Notes: generated by a model not told the origin, from the sequence alone. Counted from the first letter of the stretch, positions 17,885 to 28,801 are shown. The stretch is 64,000 nt of DNA from Nocardia niwae NBRC 108934 = DSM 45340 (GCF_001613465.1 NZ_BDCK01000018.1:62001-126000), one strand, 5' to 3'. Numbers and translations are program-made.

Positions 17885-18222
17885 CCGCCGCTGTCGACGA
17901 CGACCTGTGGTCGGCTATCGGAGATCCGACGCGTCGTCGGATGCTCGACCTGCTCCTCGTGGACGGCGGGGGCACGGCCACCAGTCTCAGTACGCAACTA
18001 CCCGTGACGCGGCAGGCGGTCGCCAAACATCTCGGCGTGCTCGACCGCGTCGGCCTGGTGCATGCCACCGCCGCCGGGCGGGAGCGGCGGTACCGCGTGG
18101 ACGAGGCGCAACTGGCCCGAGCGGTGGCCCAGCTGTCCTCGGTGGGGGCGGCGTGGGACGCCAGACTCCGCCGGATCAAGCGGATCGCCGAGGCGATTCA
18201 GCGCAGCCAGGACCGGCAGTGA
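17881..18222 (+). CDS. ArsR-family regulator (SRPBCC-associated)
   Basis: A 113-residue winged-helix regulator starting with GTG. The HTH region is IGDPTRRRMLDLLL followed by TSLSTQLPVTRQAVAKHLG and the wing AAGRERRYRV. It lacks the Cys and His clusters of metal sensors, and its closest type is the SRPBCC-linked ArsR group. It overlaps the upstream SRPBCC stop by 4 bp and lies 36 bp before a second SRPBCC gene, so all three form one operon. Confidence 0.88.
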   Translation: MTAAVDDDLWSAIGDPTRRRMLDLLLVDGGGTATSLSTQLPVTRQAVAKHLGVLDRVGLVHATAAGRERRYRVDEAQLARAVAQLSSVGAAWDARLRRIKRIAEAIQRSQDRQ

Positions 18223-18258
18223 ATCCGGACCGGAACCAACGGAAGAAAGGAAGCGAAA

Positions 18259-18702
18259 ATGGTGGACATCCTGCACAGGGTCGGTATCGAAGCGCCGGTG
18301 GACGAGGTCTACGCCGCCTTGACCACCACCGAGGGCTTGTCCGGCTGGTGGGCGAGCGACACCAGCGGCACGAGCGACGACCTCGGCGGCCTGATCGAAT
18401 TCCGCTTCGGCGCGGGCGGATTCGACATGCGCGTGCGCGCCCTCGAGCCGGGCAAGCGAGTGCTGTGGGAGGTGGTCGGCGGCCCCGACGAGTGGCTCGG
18501 GACCGAGGTGGACTGGACCCTCGATCAGGCAGGGGACTACACCGTCGTGCTCTTCGCGCATCGGGGATGGAAGGAGCCGGTGGAGTTCATGCATCACTGC
18601 AGCACCAAGTGGGCGGTCTTCCTGCTGAGCCTGAAGTCCTTGGTCGAGACCGGCAAAGGCGCGCCGGACCCGTACGACGTCAAGATCGACAACTGGAATT
18701 GA
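18259..18702 (+). CDS. SRPBCC (AHSA1-like) family protein
   Basis: A 147-residue AHSA1-like protein beginning MVDILHRVGIEAPVDEVYAAL, with TTEGLSGWWASDT and a C-terminal helix around HHCSTKWAVFLLSLKSL. It is the second member of the fold in this operon, and only distantly similar to the first. GGAAGAAAGGAAG precedes ATG 18259. The operon ends in a strong hairpin. Ligand and reaction are unknown. Confidence 0.9.
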   Translation: MVDILHRVGIEAPVDEVYAALTTTEGLSGWWASDTSGTSDDLGGLIEFRFGAGGFDMRVRALEPGKRVLWEVVGGPDEWLGTEVDWTLDQAGDYTVVLFAHRGWKEPVEFMHHCSTKWAVFLLSLKSLVETGKGAPDPYDVKIDNWN

Positions 18703-18718
18703 CGTGCTGCGCGGGCAT

Positions 18719-18757
18719 CGCGACAGCATCTTCGCCATCGGTGAAGATGCTGTCGCG
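18719..18757. terminator. Bidirectional hairpin between convergent genes
   Basis: Perfect 15-bp arms (18719-18733 and 18743-18757, inner part ACAGCATCTTC / GAAGATGCTGT) enclose a 9-base loop between the converging SRPBCC and UvrA-like genes. There is no U tract on either side. Confidence 0.7.
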
Positions 18758-18777
18758 CACTCGCCGCGGTGTGCGAA

Positions 18778-21171
<2,394 letters not shown>

Positions 21172-21378
21172 CGTGTCTCCCTCTGTCGGGCGGGGCCGCG
21201 TGAGCGGCCCGGGATCGGCGTCGCCTGGCTCGATCCAACCAGATCGACCGATATGGCTGATTGTTCGCGAGCCCGCCCGGGCGACGGCGCCGGACGCGGC
21301 GCACCGAGTCGCCGGCCGTCCGGGCGTCGTCGCGGGTGACGGTGGTCGTCGGGCGGCGCGGCTGACCGCACCGGAGGT

Positions 21379-21789
21379 TCAGCGCAGCTGCTGGATGCGG
21401 ATCAGATTGCCCGCGGGGTCACGGACGGCGCAGTCGCGAACCCCGTACGGCTGCTCGGTGGGCTCCTGCACGATTTCCGCGTCACCGGCCGCCAGCCGCT
21501 CGAAGGCGCCGTCGAGATCCTTGGTTGCCAGCAGGATGCCGCCGTAGGTGCCCTTGGCCATCATCTCGGCGATGGTGCGGCGCTCGTCGTCGGTGATGCC
21601 GGGATCGGCGCCCGGCGGGTGCAGCACGATGGACGTTCCGGGCTGGCCGACGGGGCCCACGGTGAGCCAGCGCATCCCTTCGTAGCCGACGTCGTTGCGG
21701 ACCTCGAAGCCGAGAAGGTCGCGGTAGAAGGCGAGCGCCGCATCCGGGTCGTCGTGCGGCAGGAAGCTCGCGTGAATGGTGATATCCAT
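21379..21789 (-). CDS. VOC (glyoxalase/bleomycin-resistance fold) family protein
   Basis: A 136-residue vicinal oxygen chelate protein with two beta-alpha-beta modules: HDDPDAALAFYRDLLGFEV in the first and DLDGAFERLAAGDAEIVQEP with RDCAVRDPAGNLIRI in the second. The C-terminal DPAGN is typical. It lies 5 bp after the AraC-type gene on the same strand and is co-transcribed, so the regulator may control it. The substrate is unknown. Confidence 0.88.
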   Translation of the reverse strand: MDITIHASFLPHDDPDAALAFYRDLLGFEVRNDVGYEGMRWLTVGPVGQPGTSIVLHPPGADPGITDDERRTIAEMMAKGTYGGILLATKDLDGAFERLAAGDAEIVQEPTEQPYGVRDCAVRDPAGNLIRIQQLR

Positions 21790-21794
21790 GGCAG

Positions 21795-22244
<450 letters not shown>

Positions 22245-22313
22245 TCACCCGATGGTGCCACATCGCGGTGACACGCGGTCGATGTCCGTCCCGCCGCTCG
22301 CGGGCTCCCAGGG

Positions 22314-23615
22314 CTACCAGAAGGTCGCCGAGAGCTCGTACTCGGCGAGCGCGGCCTGCACCAATTCGGTGAGCCGCTCGGCGTCGAGCAGGGTCGGTGG
22401 GTGGAAACCCATGATGCGCAGCGTGATCGCGTCCGCGGCCTCGATCAGCGCGACATACAGGTTGCCGCCGCGTTCGGTCACGACGGTCCGCGAGTTCAGG
22501 CTCTGATTGACCAGGCCCAGCATCATCGCCGAAGCCGGGCGGCCGTCGATGCGGAGGATCTCGGGGTCGAGCTTGCCGAGGCTGGAACACACCGTGGAGA
22601 TGGGATCGGTGGCGGCTTGCCGCGCCAGGCGGGCGTAGCGCCCGCGCGGCAGCGCCACCGCGACCGGAACCAGCGGCGGGACGTCCTGACCGCTCGCCGC
22701 GGCCGCCGTGAGCTTCTCCTTCATCACCGCGCGCAGCGGGGCCAGGTCGACCGGCTCGCCCCCGCGAGCGTCCAGCTCGAAGGCGATCGAGGTCAGAGCG
22801 TTCGCGCGAAGATCATCGGCGGTACGGGTGCTGACCGGCATCATCATGCGAACCCGGCCCTCTTCGTCGGTGCGGCCGATCTCCGTGGCGATAGCGGCCA
22901 TCATCGCCACCGCCAAGGTGGTGCCGGTTCCGCCCCGCGCCCGTGCCGCCGCATGCCACTGCTGCGCCGGGACGGTCGCGGTGACCGTCGGAAGGTGGAA
23001 GTCCCGCCCGTTATCGCCAGGCCCGGCGCCGCCGCGCCTGGCGACGGACAACCGCAGCGCCAAACCGGCAGCCGAGGGGAACGACCGGGCTCGCCGCGCG
23101 GCATCGCGAAGATCGCCTGCCAGCAGACGCAGCCGGCCGAACTCGTCGCTCGGGTACGCCAGGTCGAGCCGCTTGTCCGCGACCGCGTCGGTGACTGCCG
23201 CGCAAAAGGCGTGGCCGTCCGCGAGGGTGTGCGAAACCAGCAGCGACACCGCGCTTTCCCCGTTGTCGAGCCGGGTAGCGGCCAGCCGCCACGCGGGCCC
23301 GCCGAAGGTGCGTAACTCGGCATGCCCCTGTTCGGCGATCCAGGCCTCGAGGGCACCCGATGGAATGGGCTCATCGGCGATCTCGAGCGGGCTGAATTCG
23401 GCTCGGGTGGTCCAGCGGTCCCCGGCGGCGGGGATCATCGCGGGTGCGGCCGCCCTGCCCAGCCTGCCGTGCCGCAATGCCTCGTGGAAATGCTCCAGCG
23501 CCGCGAGGTCCACGGGACGGTCGTAACGCCAGACCGCCTGTATCGCCAGGGTTCCCCCTAGCGCGGAGTGCCCCCGTGCACTCACGCAATCGATATCGGT
23601 CAGGCGGTAGGTCAC
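22314..23615 (-). CDS. Condensation-domain / PapA-like acyltransferase
   Basis: A 433-residue stand-alone member of the condensation-domain/CoA-dependent acyltransferase superfamily. The catalytic HxxxDG motif is VSHTLADGHAF, about one third into the chain, and the structural motif region is near ALTSIAFELDARGG. Relatives include mycobacterial PapA lipid acyltransferases and wax-ester synthases. GTG 23615 is chosen because GAGGGGAG lies 7 bases upstream; a longer frame runs upstream without coding character. No polyketide or NRPS gene is adjacent, so donor and acceptor are unknown. Confidence 0.78.
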   Translation of the reverse strand: MTYRLTDIDCVSARGHSALGGTLAIQAVWRYDRPVDLAALEHFHEALRHGRLGRAAAPAMIPAAGDRWTTRAEFSPLEIADEPIPSGALEAWIAEQGHAELRTFGGPAWRLAATRLDNGESAVSLLVSHTLADGHAFCAAVTDAVADKRLDLAYPSDEFGRLRLLAGDLRDAARRARSFPSAAGLALRLSVARRGGAGPGDNGRDFHLPTVTATVPAQQWHAAARARGGTGTTLAVAMMAAIATEIGRTDEEGRVRMMMPVSTRTADDLRANALTSIAFELDARGGEPVDLAPLRAVMKEKLTAAAASGQDVPPLVPVAVALPRGRYARLARQAATDPISTVCSSLGKLDPEILRIDGRPASAMMLGLVNQSLNSRTVVTERGGNLYVALIEAADAITLRIMGFHPPTLLDAERLTELVQAALAEYELSATFW

Positions 23616-24258
23616 GCAAATCTCCCCTCGAGTTCCGGACACCGGGCGGGTCCGCACCGGTGTCGTCGCCGCCACAACTCTGGCGCTTACGACGATGAAG
23701 ATCGTTCGAATGTCCGGTTTCGAGCTGTTCGGCCAACCAAGAGCATCCGGCCTGGCAACGCCGTGGTCAACCCTACTGGCGGGTTCGGTGTCCGCCGCCT
23801 CCGCGATACGTCCCGATGCGGTGCGAATGGTACCCATTGGTTCGCTGTGCTGCACGAACGAGAAATCTCTGCACATCCGCGGGGGATCCGAGGCTCGATC
23901 GCCGGGCACCGCGAACCGGCCCGATGCGGTCACTCGAGCTGGACGGGCGACCACATCAGCAACGTGCCGGTGGCGCGGGTGGCCGGCTCGCGCCCGCGGA
24001 TCAACGGCAGGTAGACCTCGTCCACGAGGTCGATCAGCACGTCGTCGGGCGCGGTCGGCGCGCCGCGCACGACGAATTCGTTGCGGAGCAGAACCAGGGC
24101 GACGGTGGGGACGCGCGGATGCAACGCCTCAGGGGCTACTTTCCCCGGGCGATTGCGCGACTCAGCAGGGGTGAGCCACGGGGCGGCGGCGTCGCCGGAC
24201 TGATCCGGCAGTTGCGCGGGCAGTTCGGATGCGCCACCGGCGGAGAGAGCGCGGCGGC
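23616..24258. other. Intergenic stretch with a possible regulator remnant
   Basis: About 640 bp. The left half has no supported frame. The right half contains the short leftward frame 23930-24124 described separately. Confidence 0.4.
23930..24124 (-). pseudogene. Possible TetR C-terminal remnant
   Basis: A 64-codon leftward frame starting at TTG. It contains VALVLLRNEFVVRGAPTAP followed by DLVDEVYLPLIRGR, which reads like the C-terminal ligand domain of a TetR regulator. No HTH-coding part is found upstream; the frame continues with a low-complexity stretch into the ArsR gene's 3' end. It may be a degraded regulator or a short real gene. The resemblance is weak. Confidence 0.25.
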
Positions 24259-24591
24259 TCAGTCGTGGCGCTCGCGGTGGTGGCGGAAGGCCAGGCGGAC
24301 GAGGTCGGCGATGTCCGGGTCGGCGATCGCGTAGATGTGACGCCTGCCGTCCTTGTGGGCGTGGACCAGGCCGGCGAGCTTCAGTTTGGCCAGGTGCTGG
24401 CTCACGGCGGGCACGGACTGGTCGACGGCGGCGGCGAGGGAGCCGACGTCGCGCTCACCCTGCGCGAGGAGCCAGAGTATCTGCAGGCGCGCGGTGGCCG
24501 CGAGCATGCCGAAAACGGCCGCAGCGTCCTGTAATCGGTCCGCCGGGATGGGGCCCGGCGGTTCGCCCTGCTGGGTCACGTCCGCCTCCAT
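24259..24591 (-). CDS. ArsR-family regulator, candidate metal sensor
   Basis: A 110-residue ArsR/SmtB winged-helix repressor with LAATARLQILWLLAQGERDV, SVPAVSQHLAKLKLAGLV and wing KDGRRHIYAI. The C-terminal helix ends ADPDIADLVRLAFRHHRERHD; Asp and His spacing there resembles the alpha-5 Zn/Co/Ni site of CzrA and NmtR, suggesting metal sensing. ATG 24591 is used; GTG 24578 is also plausible because GGAGG lies 5 bases before it. No efflux pump gene is adjacent, so the target is unknown. Confidence 0.82.
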   Translation of the reverse strand: MEADVTQQGEPPGPIPADRLQDAAAVFGMLAATARLQILWLLAQGERDVGSLAAAVDQSVPAVSQHLAKLKLAGLVHAHKDGRRHIYAIADPDIADLVRLAFRHHRERHD

Positions 24592-24842
24592 AGCTGTCGG
24601 TAGGGTGACACGGCCGTGTCCGGCTGTGCAAGCATGTGGCCGCCGGACCGGCACGTGTCGCTTCGGGCCGAAAACCGTTGTCGTGCGCCCACATCGGTGC
24701 CGATCGGCGCCGCCAGTTTTCCAATGGGTGGCGGGTTGTCGAATACTTGCGCAACTGATTGACGTACCCCGATCGGCGGGTTTCTAATGATGGATGGCGC
24801 AATTCGTGCGCCGGTCGACCAGTGAAGCGAGGTGAGCGGCAG

Positions 24843-24938
24843 ATGCCGGATGACGGTATCGACATCGACATCGACATCGACATCGACATCGACAGCCGGG
24901 CCGCCCTCGAGAAACAGGTTGCGCCGCCGCGTCGTTGA
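24843..24938 (+). CDS. Micro-ORF with Ile-Asp repeat (leader peptide candidate)
   Basis: A 31-codon frame reading MPDDG, then six Ile-Asp pairs, then SRAALEKQVAPPRR. GAGGTG lies 8 bases before ATG 24843, a proper ribosome-binding spacing. It lies about 350 bp upstream of the CorA-like gene on the same strand. Acidic runs near the N-terminus of nascent chains can destabilise ribosomes at low magnesium, as in the mgtA leader peptide; that role is inference here. It may also be a chance frame over a repeat. Confidence 0.4.
   Translation: MPDDGIDIDIDIDIDIDSRAALEKQVAPPRR
24858..24893. repeat. Hexanucleotide tandem repeat (ATCGAC)6
   Basis: Six perfect copies of ATCGAC in a row. Changes in copy number would keep frame in the micro-ORF that spans it. 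It is the only clear microsatellite noticed in the window. Confidence 0.9.
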
Positions 24939-25167
24939 TCCGCGTACGTGATCGGCGACCGGGCAACGGCGCCCCGATCGGCCGGCGCAGCACGCACTTC
25001 CACCTTCGTCGATCGACGCGAAAGGGCGCGTCCGGGTTCGATCGATGCGTGTTGTGTCCGCGGCGACGGTCTTCTCGCGGATCGACGCTGCCCCGCCCCG
25101 TGTGCGCGTCCTCTGTCCACGAGGGGTGTGCCAGCCCCGCACGATAGTAAGTATTGGAGCCCCCGCT

Positions 25168-25281
25168 ATGGCCACACCGCACGAGAAATCCGAAACATCG
25201 TCGCGCCCAACAAATCCGGAAAGCGAGCCGACCGGTGCGCGCCCGGATTCGTGCATGCGAGTCTTCTCGGGGCAGTGGTAG
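25168..25281 (+). CDS. Short upstream ORF in frame with the CorA-like gene
   Basis: A 37-codon frame beginning MATPHEKSETSSRP and ending FSGQW before TAG at 25279-25281. TTGGAG lies 9 bases before its ATG. It is rich in Ser, Pro and Glu. Only the triplet TCG separates its stop from the CorA-like ATG at 25285, and both are in the same frame. It may couple translation to the transporter or, by readthrough, extend it. Not a recognised protein. Confidence 0.4.
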   Translation: MATPHEKSETSSRPTNPESEPTGARPDSCMRVFSGQW

Positions 25282-25284
25282 TCG

Positions 25285-26214
25285 ATGACGACCTTTCTCA
25301 ACGCCGTGACCGCCGACCACTTCGACACCGAGGTGCTCCAGCAGCATTGGATTCCCCTCGCGGCCGACGACGCCGACACCGCGGCCGTGCTCCGGGAACG
25401 GCTCGGCGTCGACTTCACCGCCGCGCACAACCAGGTCTGGGAGGCAGGCAACTTCCTCTACCTGCCGGTGGTCGCCGATTACCAGCGCGGCGAGACCATC
25501 GAAAGGGCGACGATCGTCTTCGCCCTGGGCGGAGAGTTCCTCGTGACGCTGCAGCCGTCCGAGCATTTCGTCCCGTTCGACAAGGCGGTCGCGAAGATGC
25601 GCCGCAACCCGCAGCTCGCGGGTTCCGCGCACGGTGTGATGTACGCGCTGCTGTGGGCGCTGAACGAGGCGTCGGAGCGGGTACTCCACCACAGCGGTGA
25701 CGCGCTGGAGGCGACACAGGACGAGATCGAGCGGGCGATCTCCGGCCACGACCGGCGCGATTCCGCGATGGCCGACCTGCGCGGCGCGCTGGCGCGGATG
25801 AACGCGACCGAGCGAATCGTCGCGCGTACTCGCGAGACGCAGCTGCAATTGGCCCGTGCGGCGCGCCACCTGCGGGCCGATGCTCCGTCCGGCCACGGCG
25901 AACTGGACAGTGCGATCGGCGTCCTGCTCGCGGACATCGACGGGGTGGGGCAGCACGCGGGCGTCGAGTACGACAAGGTTCGTTATCGGCAGCACTCCGC
26001 GCTGGCCTGGCTGGATGTCCGGCAGAACGAGATCGTCGAGGCGTTCGCCGTCACCGCGGTCTTCCTGCCGCCCACGCTGATCGCCACCTGCTACGCCGTG
26101 GATCTGATCTCCGAGTTGTCCTGGGTGACCGGTCTTCTGGTCACCTGCCTGCTGACGCTGGCCTCCGCGCTGATTCCGCTCGCCTACCTGAAGAAGAAGG
26201 GCTTACTGCGCTGA
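25285..26214 (+). CDS. CorA-like membrane transporter lacking the GMN motif
   Basis: A 309-residue CorA-superfamily protein: an alpha/beta cytoplasmic domain, a long helical stretch (about 110-235), then two C-terminal membrane segments (about 249-267 and 281-302) and a basic KKKG tail. Canonical CorA has YGMN after the first membrane segment; here the sequence is CYAVD with Tyr270-Ala271-Val272-Asp273. The filter that selects magnesium is therefore absent, so ion specificity may differ. The ATG has only a weak ribosome site, and translation is probably coupled to the ORF ending 3 bases upstream. Confidence 0.82.
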   Translation: MTTFLNAVTADHFDTEVLQQHWIPLAADDADTAAVLRERLGVDFTAAHNQVWEAGNFLYLPVVADYQRGETIERATIVFALGGEFLVTLQPSEHFVPFDKAVAKMRRNPQLAGSAHGVMYALLWALNEASERVLHHSGDALEATQDEIERAISGHDRRDSAMADLRGALARMNATERIVARTRETQLQLARAARHLRADAPSGHGELDSAIGVLLADIDGVGQHAGVEYDKVRYRQHSALAWLDVRQNEIVEAFAVTAVFLPPTLIATCYAVDLISELSWVTGLLVTCLLTLASALIPLAYLKKKGLLR

Positions 26215-26349
26215 GTGCCGTCGCTGTTGTCCGGCGATCATTACCTCGCGCGTAATCGACGCGAGGCGCGCGGCACGGCAAGGTTGACGACAGCCGAACG
26301 GAGAACCCGATTCGGTTGACGAAAACCATTGCAGCACAGGAGGTTCAAC

Positions 26350-26718
26350 ATGTCGCGTTATGAGGAAGCGGTCGATCGGTACTTCGCCGCGTGGAACGCC
26401 ACCGACGAATCCGCCCGGGCCACCGCGGTCGCGGCCGCGTGGGCCGAGGACGGCGCGTACACCGATCCGCTCGCCGAGGTGAGCGGTCACGCCCAGCTGG
26501 CAGCTGCCATCGGGGGTGTACAGGCGCAGTTCCCCGGTTTCGAGTTCCGCCGTCTCGGCGAGGTCGACGGCCACCACGACATCGCCCGCTTCTCCTGGGA
26601 GCTGGTCTCGGCGGCCGACGGCAGCGCCCCGGTCGCGGGCTCGGACGTGATCACCCTCGGATCGGACGGCCGGATCACGAGCGTGCACGGCTTTCTCGAC
26701 CGGGTGCCCTCGGCTTAG
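26350..26718 (+). CDS. NTF2-like / SnoaL-like protein
   Basis: A 122-residue protein of the SnoaL/NTF2-like fold: MSRYEEAVDRYFAAWNATD, WAEDGAYTDPLAEVSGH, FEFRRLGEVDGHHDIARFSWEL-type strands and a C-terminal HGFLDRVP. AGGAGG is 7 bases before ATG 26350. Members are isomerases, cyclases or ligand-binding proteins; the function of this one is unknown. It is a single-gene unit ending in a hairpin. Confidence 0.88.
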   Translation: MSRYEEAVDRYFAAWNATDESARATAVAAAWAEDGAYTDPLAEVSGHAQLAAAIGGVQAQFPGFEFRRLGEVDGHHDIARFSWELVSAADGSAPVAGSDVITLGSDGRITSVHGFLDRVPSA

Positions 26719-26727
26719 CGTCCGGTC

Positions 26728-26747
26728 CTTGCGCCGCTGAGCGCAAG
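26728..26747. terminator. Hairpin after the NTF2-like gene
   Basis: CTTGCGC and GCGCAAG form perfect 7-bp arms around the loop CGCTGA, 10 bp after the stop codon. There is no U tract, as is common for actinobacterial terminators. Confidence 0.5.
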
Positions 26748-26953
26748 ATTCCCGGAGGTCCTGGTCGCCCGCCCGTGCCCCGAAACGGTCCGGCGCCCGC
26801 GCGATGGCGGGCACCGCTGTGGGGTCTCGTGATCGCGACACGCCCGGCAGCCCGCGGCCCGGTTGTGCCTGCGGCGAACACGGTGCGTCGCCGCCGCCGC
26901 GGGGGCATGCTGGACAAAGTAGTGCAAATCCGGCAAACAGGGTGGTGGTCGGC

Positions 26954-27871
26954 GTGGACAACGCCGCGATGGATGCCTACTCCCGCACGGTGATCGCGGT
27001 GGCGGCGTCGGTGACGCCGCACGTCGCGAGTGTGCGGACCAGGCGGGGGAGCGGATCGGCGGTGGTTTTCACCGACGACGGGTTTCTGCTGACGAACGCG
27101 CACGTGCTCGGCGCGGCACGCGAGGGCGAGGTGGTCTTCGCCGACGGGGTGGAATCCCGGTTCCGGGTGGTCGGGGTGGATCCGCTGTCGGATCTGGCGG
27201 TGCTGCGCGCCCGCGATGGCGCACCGGACGCGGTGCCCCTCGGAGACGCCGACCGATTGGTGGTCGGCCAGCTGGTGGTCGCGGTCGGCAGTCCGCTGGG
27301 TCTGGCGGGCTCGGTCACCGCGGGCGTGGTCAGCGCGCTCGGACGGGCGGTTCCGGTGGCCTCCCGCCGCGCCGGGCGGGTGATCGAAGACGTGATCCAG
27401 ACCGATGCGGCGCTCAATCCCGGCAATTCCGGCGGCGCCCTGTCCGATTCGGCGGGCCGGGTGGTCGGCATCAACACCGCGGTCGCCGGGATCGGTCTCG
27501 GCTTGGCCATCCCGATCAACGCGACGACGCGCCGGATCATCGGCACGCTGCACACCGACGGACGGGTACGACGCGCGTATCTGGGCTTGGTCGGCGTGCC
27601 CGCGCCGCTACCCGAGCCGGTCGCCGCGCGGACCGGGCAGGCGGCCGGGGTGCGCATCGTGGAGGTGGTCCGGGGCGGCCCCGCGGAGGAAGCGGGCCTG
27701 CGCCGCGGTGATCTGGTGCTGAGCGTGGCGCGGTCGGAAGTGCGTGACGCCCAGGGCATCCAACGGCAGCTGTTCGCCGAGGCGATCGGCGTGCAACTGC
27801 CCGTCACGGTGCTGCGCAACGGGGCGATGGTGGACGTGATCGCCGTTCCGGTGGAATTGGCGGCCGACTGA
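26954..27871 (+). CDS. HtrA-like trypsin-fold serine protease with PDZ domain, no export signal
   Basis: A protein of about 305 residues with an S1C protease domain. The triad is His in LLTNAHVLG, Asp in DPLSDLAVL and Ser in NPGNSGGAL. A C-terminal PDZ domain includes IVEVVRGGPAEEAGLRRGDLV. DegP/HtrA enzymes normally act outside the membrane, but I see no signal peptide or membrane helix from any start, so this copy appears cytoplasmic. GTG 26954 is preferred (AGGGTGG about 8 bases upstream); GTG 26942, GTG 26945 and ATG 26969 are alternatives. Confidence 0.85.
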   Translation: MDNAAMDAYSRTVIAVAASVTPHVASVRTRRGSGSAVVFTDDGFLLTNAHVLGAAREGEVVFADGVESRFRVVGVDPLSDLAVLRARDGAPDAVPLGDADRLVVGQLVVAVGSPLGLAGSVTAGVVSALGRAVPVASRRAGRVIEDVIQTDAALNPGNSGGALSDSAGRVVGINTAVAGIGLGLAIPINATTRRIIGTLHTDGRVRRAYLGLVGVPAPLPEPVAARTGQAAGVRIVEVVRGGPAEEAGLRRGDLVLSVARSEVRDAQGIQRQLFAEAIGVQLPVTVLRNGAMVDVIAVPVELAAD

Positions 27872-27878
27872 GCGCCTG

Positions 27879-28622
27879 CTAGTGGGCGGTCCGGACGGGT
27901 TCGGGGGCGCCCGCCGGGGCGGGTGGTGCCGTCTTCCATCGCGCGTCGACGACCAGGCCGGCCAGGCCGATCGCCAGGCAGACGCCGGACAGCGCCAGCA
28001 TCGCCGGGTGAGTGGTGCCGGTGAGCGCGTCGCCGAGCACGACGGTGCCGATCGTGCCGGGCAGCACGCCGAGCACCGTGGCGATCAGGTACGGCCAGAA
28101 CCGGATCGAGGACAAGCCGCAGCAATAGTTGATCACCGAGAACGGCACCGCCGCGATGAGCCGCAGCGAGCCGACCGCCAGCCAGCCCCGGCGCGCGAGA
28201 CGTTCATCGATCGCGCGCACCGCCGGATGGGTGAGCCGGGCGGCGACCTGCTCCCGGTCCAGCGCGCGCACGAGCAGGATCGCCAGCACCGCGCTCACGG
28301 TCGTCGCGCCCACCGCGAGCGTGATCCCCAGCAGCGGGCCGAACAGCAGCCCGGCGCTGACGGTGAAGACGGTGCGGGGAATCGGCGCCACCGTCACCAG
28401 AGCGTGGACCAGGAAGAACAGCAGCGGGAAGACCGGGCCGACCGACGTCGCCCACTCCTGCACCTGGCGGGGCGAGGGCAGCGGAACCACCAGGGCCGTG
28501 CCGAACAACGCCACCGCGCCCACGAGCAGCGCGACGATACGCGGGTCGCGGATCAGCTTGGTCACGACGCCGACGCGCCGGCGCTCGGCTGCCTCGTGCC
28601 CATCGGGGCTGCGGTCGATCAC
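27879..28622 (-). CDS. TVP38/TMEM64-family membrane protein
   Basis: A 247-residue polytopic membrane protein of the SNARE-associated/DedA-like (TVP38) family. Marks are the APIPRTVFTVSAGLLFGPLLG re-entrant segment and the second repeat RLIAAVPFSVINYCCGLSSI. Homologues are thought to act in lipid scrambling or undecaprenyl-phosphate recycling, but bacterial TVP38 roles are mostly unproven. The gene converges with the protease gene, only 7 bp apart. Confidence 0.88.
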   Translation of the reverse strand: MIDRSPDGHEAAERRRVGVVTKLIRDPRIVALLVGAVALFGTALVVPLPSPRQVQEWATSVGPVFPLLFFLVHALVTVAPIPRTVFTVSAGLLFGPLLGITLAVGATTVSAVLAILLVRALDREQVAARLTHPAVRAIDERLARRGWLAVGSLRLIAAVPFSVINYCCGLSSIRFWPYLIATVLGVLPGTIGTVVLGDALTGTTHPAMLALSGVCLAIGLAGLVVDARWKTAPPAPAGAPEPVRTAH

Positions 28623-28801
28623 CGCGACAGGTTACCGGTTGGTAGTGGCGGGCAGGGGAAACGGCTGGGAATGCGCCCGCTAGCATCAGTGGAAGCGGGA
28701 CGAATGCCCGTTAACCGAAGTAGTCGCTGAGCTGGGCGAATGTGAGGGTATCGGGCGCGCACTGGCGGTGCGCCCGTGGTGAGGAAGAGGAACAGCAAGC
28801 T

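Larger units (their letters stand above)
24592..25167. other. Long leader region before the CorA-like gene
   Basis: About 575 bp between the divergent ArsR and CorA-like genes. It contains the micro-ORF at 24843-24938 with a hexanucleotide array and a GC-rich segment up to 25160 in which several hairpins could form. I cannot match it to a known riboswitch class such as the M-box. Confidence 0.4.

Noticed and set aside
24858..24893. Tandem repeat considered as a CRISPR array
   Set aside because: The unit is 6 bp with no spacers; it is a microsatellite.
28623..28801. B12 riboswitch upstream of mutA
   Set aside because: I cannot find the conserved B12-box or the required junction; the stretch is only 180 bp.
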